Assembly (NCBI RefSeq): GCF_964204645.1
Contig: NC_134026.1
Coordinates: forward strand, 26,554,650 to 26,618,649
Direction: 5' to 3'
DNA length: 64,000 bases
Origin: Tubulanus polymorphus
Taxonomy: Eukaryota > Nemertea > Palaeonemertea > Tubulaniformes > Tubulanidae
The translations under genes were made by a program, and so were the position numbers. The first letter of the stretch is position 1. Each line of letters starts with the position of its first letter. This document shows positions 1 through 13,300 of this stretch, piece by piece. The notes beneath the pieces were generated by a model. The model was not told the DNA's origin. It searched no databases and worked only from the letters and a program-made list of their open reading frames with translations.

Positions 1-3000
1 TTACTTTTTCAGGTTTATGTCTTGCTGTGTGCGTACGTTAGTTGGTCTAGTTTCGGACGAGTATCGGGTTGCGTTTTTACAATTATTCATTTAACTGACA
101 TTTCGATAATCTAGTTTGATTTTTCTGTATCTACAGTAATAATCCAAAAACGATACTTCTCCTATAAGCTCATTCTTATGATCTCCAATTTCAATGGGAC
201 TGACAACATAAATATCTGAACATTGAAGCGTCTGAAATTTATTGAATGTGATTAGCACAAGCTAATCTCATGAATTCAATTCGATTTCATGTTTTCTTAA
301 ACAAGGGGAATGGTCTTGGCTTTCCCTTGTATCGGGCGGGGGGGGGGGGGTATTCTTTATACTTCTGTTTGTACAATTCTGTTATAATTCAAGGGAAAAA
401 TAAAGTTTTTGTCATTATTGTTAAATGAAAAATACAAGATATCTGTCGGCTAGATAAACCAGTTTGTTTATTAGCTGCAACTAAATACTTGCGATGAATG
501 CAAAAATAGATAAGGTATTGTCACAGCATCATTGTCTGATAATCTACAAAATATCACATGCCTCCTAGCAGAAAAGGTACGTGCACCACACTACAATGCA
601 ATGCAATCTAGAATGGCTAAATTGGGAAGTTATAGACATATAAAACAGTTCATTAGTGTCACCATCAATAGTTCGTAAATGGTCAGCCCGGGGTGGACGA
701 AATGACAAACACGGCATACAAATATGACCAGAGTAGCTGTTAAGTTTACAGTCGAGAGATGTATTGCGCTAAGCTATTAGTCAAACTAGACAGATACATG
801 CTCCTTTTACTATTTACTACTGTTACGAGATTCTAAAGCAATATCAGCAGATAAGTCCCCGGTATTACCAGAATGTCGCTGTGCTTTCCCGTGATCTTTT
901 TGTAGAATTTGATTCCGATTGGCGTCTAGATGATTGAGGAATATTTGATATGATATAGACACATGCACAGCTATTTGGGGGTCAGTTTTTTGCGCGAACG
1001 TCATGTGGGATAACTATAAATTACCAAAGTATTTGCCTAACCTAAACTGAGGAAATGATAGGTGTGTACAGAGACTTCCAAGGACACTTCTTTTGTTCTT
1101 ATGCCAACATAGTGTTTGCTTGTTATCGTCTTGGCTGGCTCGCCACACTGTTGACACTGCTACTGCTGAGAGCATGGTTGCGGTCCTGTTGCCATCAAAT
1201 CGGTAAGGACTGCCACTCCTACACGCCAAATGCACCAGTAATACATCAACACCTCATGTTCAGAAATTGATTGCTATTAATTTGAGCTGTTCTGAAAGAA
1301 CCCATTAACATTGTAAGACACGCTATACCAATTATGACACGTATCTTTCAATTGTGCATTGGAAGGCTGTGTCAGATTATTTTCTGTTTAACTGTGTTTT
1401 TCTGTTACCGGTATCTAACTCATCAGTCAAACATTTCATTTACACTTCTACTCCATATTCGGAGTCCAATTCTGCGATTACAGTGTAAGAATCTTCAAGT
1501 TCAGGTGCTCATTCAACACAGTAATTATCTGTCATTTCTTCCACTAAATATCCCCCGCCGTCAAGTATACATGTGATGACTAATATATCACGTTTTATGT
1601 CTGTCCGTGGTACTTATTTGCAATGAAAATACCAGACCCTAGATAGTGGACATTCCATGATCAGCAAATAGATCTATGACATTTAGCAATAATTATGCTT
1701 CGTCTTTGATGCAGGAAATAAATGATTGTCACAGATGAGGGCATCAGGGGTGGAGCTGGTTTTTTATTTCATGGTTTTTGATCGGATGATTATTGATCAA
1801 TAGGATTATATCTAAGTATCCTGTTATCGGGACCACCACTGCTATCGAGGGTACCGGTGCACTCCTATTGATGTCACACATGTGGTCGTGGTCGACTGAT
1901 ATCGAATGACAAATCGTCCTTTTGCATGAAAATTTCAGCTCGAAATGTCTTGGGTTTCCGTGTATACAGGAGTATAGGTTACTATATGTAGATTACACGC
2001 TGTTAGATACAGACATTCATTACTGAAAGATGATTGAGGGCGTATTAATATAGATTTGTCCTAGATTGATGATGCCTTGACCGCAGTGAACATCCCTTAG
2101 CTACATTTGTTCCTATGAAGAATCATGAGGGGCCACGTTTAACAGGGTCATTTGTTCATTGGCAGCAATGCTTGCTACGGTGTAAACGCTTAATTTCCCT
2201 ACGGTAGCGTGACCAGACTACTGTCACATTACTATAATTGACCCTATTATTTTTTCAATGAAAATAGAATTGCTTATTTGGTCCGATTACTACAACAGTA
2301 CCATGGTAAAGGTGTGGAAAACTAATAATGTCTTAAACTTCTTCATCACCCTAGCCAGAAATTGAATTGCCATAGAAATGCCGAGCTCTTTTATACCAGA
2401 AAACTATGCATGACAGTTTTTTCTTCATTAGCTTGATGCACAGAAAATGACAAGATGGATAACACTGATTCATCGCTAAACAGTGGTTTAGCGTGAAAAC
2501 TCTCAGTAGAACCTGCCGTAGTGAGAATGACATTTTCTTGTCTCATTGACCACATTTTCTTGGAAATCGATATTTCAAGCAGGCACGACTTTTTATATAG
2601 TTCATTCCTGGTATAAACATTAATTGAATACGAAAGTCCAAGGTGATGCTTTAGGTGCACTGAAGCGGCATGATGTTTACATAAATTATTATCGATTAAT
2701 CTACCCAGTAAATTATTGGTTTTGTCTCCCTAGTTGCACGAGACTGTTTCACTGGAGATTTTCGGTTTGGATAGATTGCGCAGTGTTGCCTAATTGAATG
2801 CGCTAGAAAGGAAATGGTTCGTTCATAATGTCATTATAGAGACATCATCAGAGACTTCATATTTGCAAACGAGATTTTTTTTTTGAAAAAAGAAGATTTC
2901 ATATAGTCATATATTCTCAAATGTATTTGTTCGCCTTGTGAATCAAAATGATTTTAATTAAAAGCCAAACATTCTTCTGTCCACCGGGGATATCCCTGGT

Positions 3001-4365
3001 ACTTACATTTAATGATAAAAATTGTGCTTCTTCTGCCGCGTGCCTTGTACCATGTTTTCCCATCTGTACATGATTCTAGCGGAAAGGTGAAAGGTAAAAC
3101 TTCACTAAGGAAACTTGTCCGTACTGCTGAAATCAATACTGTAAATGCTTTTCAAACCCCAGCCCTGTACAGCATTATCTATTGCCGAGCTATAGATTTC
3201 ACAGCAGACTTGTCTTTTCATCGGAAAAATAAAAAATCTTTTCGATGTTGAATCACAAGTTTTTCTATGAATTTCTTCACAGTGATGATAACGCCGAAGA
3301 AATGTCTAGCCTCATGTGATCCGTATTAATCACTGAATCCCATATAGATTTATTTGATTTTAATAGCTTTATTAGTAACCTTTATTCGAAAATCACAGCA
3401 TATCAGAGAATTGAAATCTCGATGGTTTCTTTACTGTCACGACGATATTGATGAAGTACACAATTAATTAAGCTTCTCCTACGTTACAAATGATCATGCG
3501 ATGTGATGTGTCTCGCATATAACCATTTCCTGTAGAATCAAAGTGATATGATGTGAGGGCAGATAAAGAAAAAGGTGTGTTTGCCTGTTGTGATGAGTTA
3601 CTTTAAAACGTCATCAGATGTTTAAATGGCTGATTCAATCCTCTTAGCGTAAGTCGCTCACTGTATTCTCTGACCTTTACACGATGACGTGTGAATTCAT
3701 TTCTTGTAACTGGTGTATTTTTATCCCTTTTTCGAATTACTGGATGTCTTTTTTATATCAAAACTCTTGTTCGGAGTTCATCAATGAATAGATATATGAT
3801 TGTCGATCATGTAATGGTTCTATGTTTGCTGATGATTTGAAATAAGTGTGGTAGATTTCTATTGAGCAATGTTCAGGATGTTTTCTCACATGATAATACT
3901 ATAAAATTCATAATAGATAGAATTGGATTATCACCAAATACTAAGTTGAGAAGCAAGTTGATCAGATTTCCGCTAAAGTTTCATTCATGAATCTCGTGAG
4001 AGCTATGATGAACAGAATGACTTCATACAATTCATAACTTTACGTTTGTTGCAAGAGGATTACAGGTTAATTTCAATCTCTTTTACAAGAGCATTTTGCA
4101 TTATTCATAGCTGACTCAATGAAAAGATGTTTGGTGTAATTGTTATTGTTTTAATCTTTTGGTCATTGCTTTTCAGCTCATACTCGAATCCCTTCAATTT
4201 GATTTGTTTTTGCACTTATTAATGATGCCTGTGTTATCTTGCTGTGCATCACTCATTGGCAATGGTTTCATTTAACGTTTGATGTCAACCCCTACTACAT
4301 ATATCAATAGTGTATCATGGTAGAAATTTGATTTTTATATTCGTACTTATATTTTGCATTTATAG
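1..4365. other. gene-free left flank
   Basis: No exon with recognisable protein similarity was found on either strand; open frames are short and show no domain. It contains a run of 13 G at 338-350. The right end (a polypyrimidine-poor acceptor ending at 4365) is where the first coding exon of the pseudokinase gene begins, so 5' untranslated exons and the promoter of that gene probably lie here, but I cannot place them. Confidence 0.5.
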
Positions 4366-4378
4366 GAAAGTGTTGTTA

Positions 4379-7300
4379 ATGTCGTGCCTCTCAGCCAAGC
4401 TTTGTAGCATGGAGGTTCTCTCTATGATCAAACATAGCTTGGTAGCTGATGGGAACAATCCTATAACAAAGCATTTCCAGATCGGCAAGCACGTGGCCAG
4501 TGCAGGTCCGGAGTCAGTGTGGAAAATCTATGACGCCGTGCGGATTGAAGATAAACAGGTAAGCCATGAAATATAATAATATGATGTCCGCAACACGAGT
4601 GAATAAACCTGCTAACTGGTTGTCAAATGATGTGACTTTAATGTGTGTCGAATCATATAATTTGTCACTTCCACCTGCTCAGCAAGATCTATCTAAGACA
4701 GCTACACACTCTAATTATCAGATGGTTTAGAGGTCAAAAGAGATTTCGTATTCATCGTCGATATATATTTGTCTATACGAGCAATTTTGATTCGGAAATC
4801 TAACACACACATCAATCGACCAAATATAAATACTTGCTCATAATTGCAAGGATATTTGAAATATATACATACTATTCATTCAGTCTTTCAAAAATTCCTA
4901 ACTTTTGTTGATTTATCTGAAAAACGAACAGCTTATACCAATGGGAGTTTGCTGCCAGCGAAATCTCTTTCATTTGTATTCAAAAAAGGTACAAGTTCCT
5001 GGAATTGACTGCAGCAGTGGAGATAATGTGACGATATATCTTGAATAACATGTTACATATTTTTATTTATCCTTAGGGCCGAGCACTCAAACTTTGATCG
5101 ATATCAAAAACTTCAAAAATTTCAGTCCCAATAGACTTGTAGTAATATTAATGAAAAACGTGCCCATTGTTTTTTATTGACAGTACCCATTAGGAATAGA
5201 TATGTTTAATGTAATAGTCCATTTTTTGCGTTTACCCAAATAATTAAAGATACTATTTCAGAGATTGAATTTATGGGTTTTTACCTTGTGTAGATCATTT
5301 AGATCATCACGGAAAGTAAGGAAACGGTGTGATCTAGATTAGTCTACTCATGGATATTGGTAATAAGAACCAATTGTTCGAGCATATCACGCATTGAATT
5401 AGTAAGCAGTCACAGTAAAGAGTCCAGGGATTCTGATTCTGATTATTGAAACTATTGACTAGTGTCTGCTCTCTCATAGCGCTTAGTGTCTTTTCATCAA
5501 GACAAAAATTGTAGGATACTGATAACTGCAATTTTGTTCTTTCTAGATTTTGTATCTCGTAAGGTAGTAGATTATATTGTGAATTGAATAGTGAATTATT
5601 GTCCAAATGAAAGGGATAACTGAGTGTCCTGTAGTGACTGGGCTATTTGATTTTAACGATTAAATGTCATATGCAGTTAGAATTGATTGATAGATGATTT
5701 GAATCTTCTCTAATATAATATTGATTCAATTCATTTACAGATCTCAGCAATAAGAGCAATTTCTATCCTTTAGAGATCATTTGGAAAACGTTTCAGTTAT
5801 TGAGTTGGGCCTGAATCAATGGTTTTTTTTTTCGCTTTTATCATAGGAGGCATCTGTATTCATATTTGAGAAGAGAATTGCGGATAAGTTACATAAACCA
5901 CGTAGACGTGAAACTGTTGCTGAAATTCTGCGCCGTGAAGTGAAACATCTCGGTCGATTTAAACATCCGAAAATATTGACCATCATGCATCCAATTGAAG
6001 AATGCCAGTAAGTTGTATCAGGAATATATGACACTAAATACCAATCTGAACAAATCAGATCACTGCAGTTTACAGTTATATTGAAGGATTTGCGTTGCAC
6101 ATTTACTGCCAATGAGGTGACCATTTGATATGTGGCATCCTTATCTGTTTACTAATGTGGTCATTAGGTGATGGCAAGGAAATGACTCTTACTGCTTGTG
6201 AATAATGGCGTGTTGGATTGTGTGAAGCCATTGAATACAAGCTATCAGTAAAGCATTAATATAATACTGTCAGACTTCTTTGGATTTTGAAAATGTTGTA
6301 CATGTATTAAAAGACATGTATGTATTAAGACATTAAGACAAGTAGTTATGATATCTATAACTCAATCATCTCTATGCAATAATACTCAAACGTTTACTTC
6401 GATTTTCAGTGACAGCCTGGCTTTTGCTTCAGAACCTGTTTTGGCAAGTTTAGGCAATATGTTGGGCAACTATGAGCGGATGCCCTCACCAGTACCGCAG
6501 GAAATAAAGGTAAAGTTGTAGTGAATTCGGGTTTACTTTAACATCGTATAGTCATCTGCTTCTAGAAGAATCTAATCAGGTCTCAGCTTCTTCGACAAAT
6601 CTCACGGCATAGAATTCGATTAAATTAGAGCCATGTCACAAAGATGCCAGTGCCCTGAAGGGTTAAGTTCATGGATGGATTATTGCGTTTATATTGCTAT
6701 TATCATACTTACTATGTATAGTTGCCAGATTATCTCATATTCTCGAATAAGATTTTAATGTGAATTTCCACTCTACAAATATTGCACGAGTATTTAACTT
6801 TCTTCATTGGAAAATCACTGAAATGCAACCAATGAGCGCTGACTGTGTAGAGTCTATTGCCCTCATATTCTCTGCTTGAGAACGTGATTAAAATTTTGTT
6901 CCTTTTTTCGTGCTCGCGGCGACAGTTCCCTTATGAAAGTGTGTTAAGAGAATTCATGATAAATGCGTGGATGCAATTGAAAACTATAAGAATGTTCTCA
7001 GTTAAACATCAAGGCTGTCATTTTCCCGTTGGCCTCAGCACTGCTGTTACAATGTCTAATAAATTCTGTCATAAATAAGCTTCGGAAATGAAAGTTATGA
7101 AGTAATTTTTTTACGAACCGCGAAGAGTATGTGTGATTAGGAAATAGGTGTAGAAATGGTTTTATTGGTTGGCACCGAGTTTAGCTGCATGATGAAAATG
7201 ACTGATGACTGAATGAATGGAAATGGCCTGACTGTTTTCCTATAGAGCAAATTATGATATGAGTATGTGTATGGTAACTGCTTCATGTAATGCTTGCCAC

Positions 7301-10300
7301 TAGTAGCCATTAAGTAGCCATTTTTCTGGCAGGTTTAAGAGCAGCACAAGAAAGAAAGGTTGAAGGACTTTTTTCTGTATTCCCGATATTGCGCTGACAT
7401 TGGGGACTTGATAATGGAAATTAGTATAGAAAATTTGCTCTTAAGATTATTTTCTTGTGTCCAAACTGTCAGAAACAACCAAGAAAGTAAAAAATGATAT
7501 AAAATGTTAGCATTTAGAAAATCGGACTAATGTTTAAGTCTGTTCTCTTTTTTAGGACTGTGAATTCTTGGAGTTAGAGATAAAGTATGGTGTACTTCAG
7601 GTAGAAGATATGCTTTTGTTCGATTCTCCTTGACATTTATGAAAAATGATCACAATGATCATTATGTTCTGTTAGCAAAAATAAGTTAGCAATCCTTGAT
7701 TTGTTCTCAGATTGCAGAAGCACTCAACTTCATTCATGGCATTGAACAGATGTTACATGGCAACATCAACCCACAGTCCATCATCATCACAAAGAAAGGA
7801 GCGTGGAAGCTTGCTGGTTTGGGATTTGCTGAAAAAGCGCAAGATGGAAAGGTTAATTAGTTGTTATTAGTCTTTTTCTCTGATTTGAATCATCGCGATT
7901 TTGGCTAGTTTCATTTGAGGAATGAGGAACGTGTCGCCTCTGGGAGAAGTGCTGTCTGGTTGACCTTTAAAACTTGGTGCATCAGTTTGGTATTGTGGCT
8001 GTTGGTCCTACATAAAAGGGTGCGTTGTTGATATATCAGACATAATACCTAAAAGCATTTCAAAACTACTAGCAGTGACATTGTGTTTCCAATACATAAT
8101 TCCTTGCCAATTACCTCAAGGGCTTATTGGTTTATTCTTTCATCCGGGTTTTTGAAAAAAGTTATTTGTTCGTCTGCCATGTATTGCTTGATTGATTAAT
8201 TAAGATTGTAGGATGGATTTTCTTTGATGTACAAGTATTTGAACCCAGTTGATATGAGCCGCTCCCACAGGTGCTTACGTTGATGGGTGGGGTTTCATAA
8301 CTGGTGATGATTGGCGCTGAAAGTCTTGAAATGTATTGAAGTACATGAAAAGGCAGTTGTCCAATTTTGTCCAAAAATTTAGAATCATAGTATCATTATT
8401 TTTGAGGATTAAAATACTGTGTAAAACATGATGGTACAGTACAATAAGTTGTAGATATGGGAAAGCATCTCATTCATCTTATCTCTGTTAATATCACAAT
8501 CACATTATGTCTTTGATTTTAGGACTCATTTCCTTGTTCACCATGGACTACTAAATCTCCAAAAATGGCACAGCCGGATTTGGATTATATCGCTCCTGAG
8601 CTACAACTTGATAAAACTTGTACATTTATGTGTGATATGTTCTCTCTGGGACTAGTCTTATGTGCTATTTATAATAATGGCAAATCTTTATTGGACTGCA
8701 ACAGAAACCCTGCAGTATATGCAAAAAAGGTGGAACAGGTAAACCATAAATGATTAGATTGCACCAAATTTGTTGAAATACACAATGTAGGCGAATCATT
8801 GTTACATGTTGAAAATGATGCACGCTGTAGTAAGTTATCAGTTTCAACATCATTGAATTTGATCATATTCATAACAAACTCCCCATCACATCACCAGTAC
8901 AACACTCCCATTAGTAATTTCAATAGGTTATGTATTCACGAGACTCCTGTGATTTCAGCTCCATGATGCATTTAGTGAAGTCGCGCACAAAATTCCGTTA
9001 CCATTGGTTGAACCAGTGGAAAAAATGATTAACCGAGATATTCGTTATCGTCCTACAGCTCAACTATTTTCTTTGGTAAGTAGCAAAGTTGTCACCAATG
9101 TATGGCATACGCATACTGTCACAGACGTAAAAAAATATAGATTGGAAAATATTTTGCCTAGATTCGACACAATTATTGGCACAAATGTTTAATCCTCAAC
9201 TGTAATACACACTGCAGCATGGAAACAAAAAAACGGGTTTTCTTTTGGAAACATGTTTTCAGGTTAATACTTGGAGAATCATTCGAATCTGTTGAATTAT
9301 GTTGAAAATGCTTGCTTCATTGGAAGTATGACCGATGGGCATAAAATAGATCATGGCTCTGTGCTGGCATGTTTACCGGCATACAAAAAAATTATCAATT
9401 CTTTGATAAAACTATGTATGCATGTATTTGAATAAGCAATGATTAGATTCGGTAAAATTGTGTTTTACTTATTTAGTGTTTAAACAGTATACACAAAAAT
9501 GAATGTGAATGGGAAGCAAACTAGAAACTAGGATTTATTGGTTATAAAAATAGCTTCTGTGATTCACTGTAACACTTCATTGACAAGTCTGTATTGCTCC
9601 TATCCTCATGCTGCTACTTAAGTTGTAGTGCAGCATCGTATGTCTCAGTCCTTATGTTCTAACAAATCAGGGGCAATGAGATCTGTTGACCTCTTTTCTC
9701 GAATTATATCAACAAATGTCTCCCCAAGGGAGTAACTTAGTCATTTCTATAATGAGGGAACAGTGGTTCTAGCTATTACTGTCATGTTCACATTATCACT
9801 GCTACACAATTCTTCATCTTAATCTCTTACTCATTTCAGTTGAAGTATTTCAATGATCCTGTGGTATCTTGTATACAAGTTCTCGATGTGATAGATCAAA
9901 CCGATATGACACAGAGGACGGAATTCTTCGCCAGCTTGCCTGCTCTTGTGCCAGAAATTCCCAAGGTATGCTGCGATGTTGTTAACTTTATAACGTCCAA
10001 TAAGAAGAAATCTCAGATTAGGATATATGCAAATGACAATTAGTGGAAATTAGTGATCCCACATCTTTCCCTGTGTGTCTTGATCATAGTCAAACTCTTG
10101 ACCTCTTCTCTGATAATTGGAATATCGATGTATATCTATTTTTAGTCACCAATCCAGACAGATTTCATGTCACTCGGATTAGTCTATTTTATGAAATGAG
10201 AATTTTATAAATCAGTAACAATGACATAGATAATCTCATTAGGTACTGATCTTTCCTAATCGGTAATCAAAGATGGTGATATATTAATTGACCAAAATGA

Positions 10301-13300
10301 CGAGAACAATTTTTTGTTAAAGCTAATGGAAAATATTCTTAATTTATTTTTCAATGATCTTCTACCTCCTAGCTTCCAACCAACTCACGGGTTCTATATG
10401 CAACTGTTTGATGTTTCAGCTTAAGCAATTGTTATTGAAATGAGCTACGTGTGAAAAATCATCCAATATTTGTTGTTACGACATCAAATTTTCCGAATTT
10501 CAGCATTGATTTATTCATCAGTGTTATTGATCAAAGGTTGTTTTTGCTCATTGAAAGCGTGGGTGGAATGTCTTGTTGGCTATGATTAAACCGTGCAACT
10601 GTCACTTTTACGGTTTTATAGATATCCATCAGGAAAACTTTGACTTACAGAAATTGAAATTATGGATTAGATGATCATAGAGAAATAGAAGGCCAGATCA
10701 CTCGATGTGCAGATCAAAAGAAAAAATCAATTAATCACTACCATTCAAAACAAAATTTTATTGATTGATGTGCGTACGCACGCTCATAAATTCAATTTGA
10801 AGGTGTTTCCATGTTTTTGAATATCGATGAACCTTGAGAACTAGTCTGGAAGATATTGACGATTGGTTATATGCCTACGCATATAAATATAAGCCAACAT
10901 TGTGATTATTTCAGAAAATATTGTATCAACACGTCTTCCCCATTCTCAAGGAACAGATGAGGTCGAATGAACTACTGGTCCATATATTTCCCACTATCAT
11001 TGCCCTAATTGAAAATGCAACCATGGATGAGTATAAAAATACCATATTCCCTGGTGTCAAGAAAGTCTTCTGTGCTCCAAAACCAGTTCAAGTAAGTCAA
11101 AGATGAAGTATAGATGTGATATCATGGGTCACATTGTATATGTGCTTCCACTGTCACAACAATATTGATCCATGTCATTCAATGCAGTAATTTTGTAAAT
11201 AATGGCTATAGCCTTGATACATATCATATAAACTATATGGAGATCATCTTTGGTGTATTATTCTTATTTTGCAGGCTACTGTTGTTTTATTAGAGCACTT
11301 GGATGTTATTTTAGCCAAAACACCGAAGGAAGATGTGAAAACTGAAGTTTTACCACTGGTTTTCAACATGTTAGATTCAAACTCGTCACAAGGACAGGTG
11401 ATTTTGCTCGATTTGCCAATGAAACTTCATCAGTGAATATTATACAAATGTAGAGTTGTACCTGAACATTTGATAATCAGCCAACTCATTTAAACCATGC
11501 AAGTCTTCCATATGATTTTCAACCCCCAATGGAATTGATATCATTTATTAATCAATAATAGTTCATCATCTGTAAGTCAAGTACTTGACCAACCCTCCTA
11601 TCGGGTTGTATAATACATGTTTCCACACTGTGTGGTGTGTGGAAGGTTTAATCTTTCTTTTTGAAATGAATAATCTTTTAACAATAGAGTGTATGTATTA
11701 CTGACATGTCTATCTTCAGGAGGCAGCTCTTAATACTATTGCGGCGATTCAGGATTATCTTGATGAGAGTGTAATGAAGAAAATGGTGCTACCAAAAGCC
11801 AAAGGCCTATATAATAAATCTTCAAATATAAAGGTGTCTAAATGAAACATTTGAAAAACCTTTTTTGCATACATAATAAAATCTATCTAATATATGTACG
11901 TTCATTTCCAGATGCGGCTAAATGCATTGTTATGTATAGACAAGTTGTTGGATAAACTTGATAAAATGATAATATTGGATGAAGTTTTACCCTTCCTTAC
12001 TGAGATCTCATACCAGGACACTGAGATATTAATGGCTGTGATAGGTAATAATGTCAGATATACAAGATGTATCATTTATCTTTGATGTTTAAATGATCCA
12101 AATCTAATTATTACTCTTTTTTAAAGGAATTTACAAACATATGCTTAGCGATAAGAAGTTTGGACTAACGCACAATCTGATTGCCTCAAAAGTAATGCCT
12201 CCATTGATACCATGTACAGTGTCTCCGGGCCTTAACATGGAACAGGTATTTGTGTACATTTACATGCAATTTGTTCTAATCACAGATTGAAACATTAAAC
12301 GTTTTACGCAACTTAGCAGACACTAATGGTGCATCTATTGGCACTCAAACCTATACATTATATCTCGGTAAAGAAGAATGAAAGTTCTTTAATGTGAGAG
12401 TTTAAGTTCTTCAATCACCATTTGACGAAAAAGCTGTGTAATAACCAAATGACTAAGGTTTTCAGTGTCTCTGCATTGTGCAGTATTTGTTGATTAGATT
12501 AGTTTTAAGAAGACTGTTTTTTGGGTTCAAGTTTGGCACGTTGATGGAAGTTTTGCGTGAGATGCTAGAACATATTGATAGACAACGACGGAACAAGATG
12601 AAATTAGAAAGTATGAGCCAGTCAGGTTCTTTAGGGTAAGAAAACTGGGAATTCCTGATTCAATTTATTAGTTTTGATAATTGTTTCCAAATATTTGTAT
12701 TCATTATTTGTAGGTCACGGCCAACGATTAAGATGCATTTAAGTGTTGAAAAGCCTGACCTATCATTTTCTCCTTCATCAGATACAAAACCAAGCAATAA
12801 GAATTTCTTAACTGTAGATGATGCTATGCATACTGTTCAGAAAGTGAGAACGGGTAAGTTTTATATCACTGTACTACGTAAAAATTGATATTAATATCCA
12901 CCTTGGGCACTCGGATGAGTTATGTTGACAATTATATCACCAACTGGAAGCTAAGGAGCCAGTACGAAGGTCAGAGATGCTGAAATTGGATAGAAATGTC
13001 GGAATGATTTGTATGTTGAATTCAGTGTGAAGGTGTAGATGCTGGGAATGCTGACAATCATTGCTGAACGCTGATGATATATGAATACTTAAGGCGCCAT
13101 ACAATGTAGTAAACTTTCAAGTTGATTATACTTTGTATTAATAATTCATTTGAAATTGTTGATTCATGAATAAAGAATTACATAGAAAAATAAGATTACA
13201 TGTTTATTCGTTTATGTGCATCGTCTTATATATGTTGAATCATCCCTTTAACCAAATGCATGGGTGCACATGAGGTGGGGTCCTTTAAACTGCAATCATA

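Noticed and set aside
3012-3251. 79-codon plus-strand frame in the left flank
   Set aside because: No family similarity, no splice partners, and composition like the rest of the non-coding flank.
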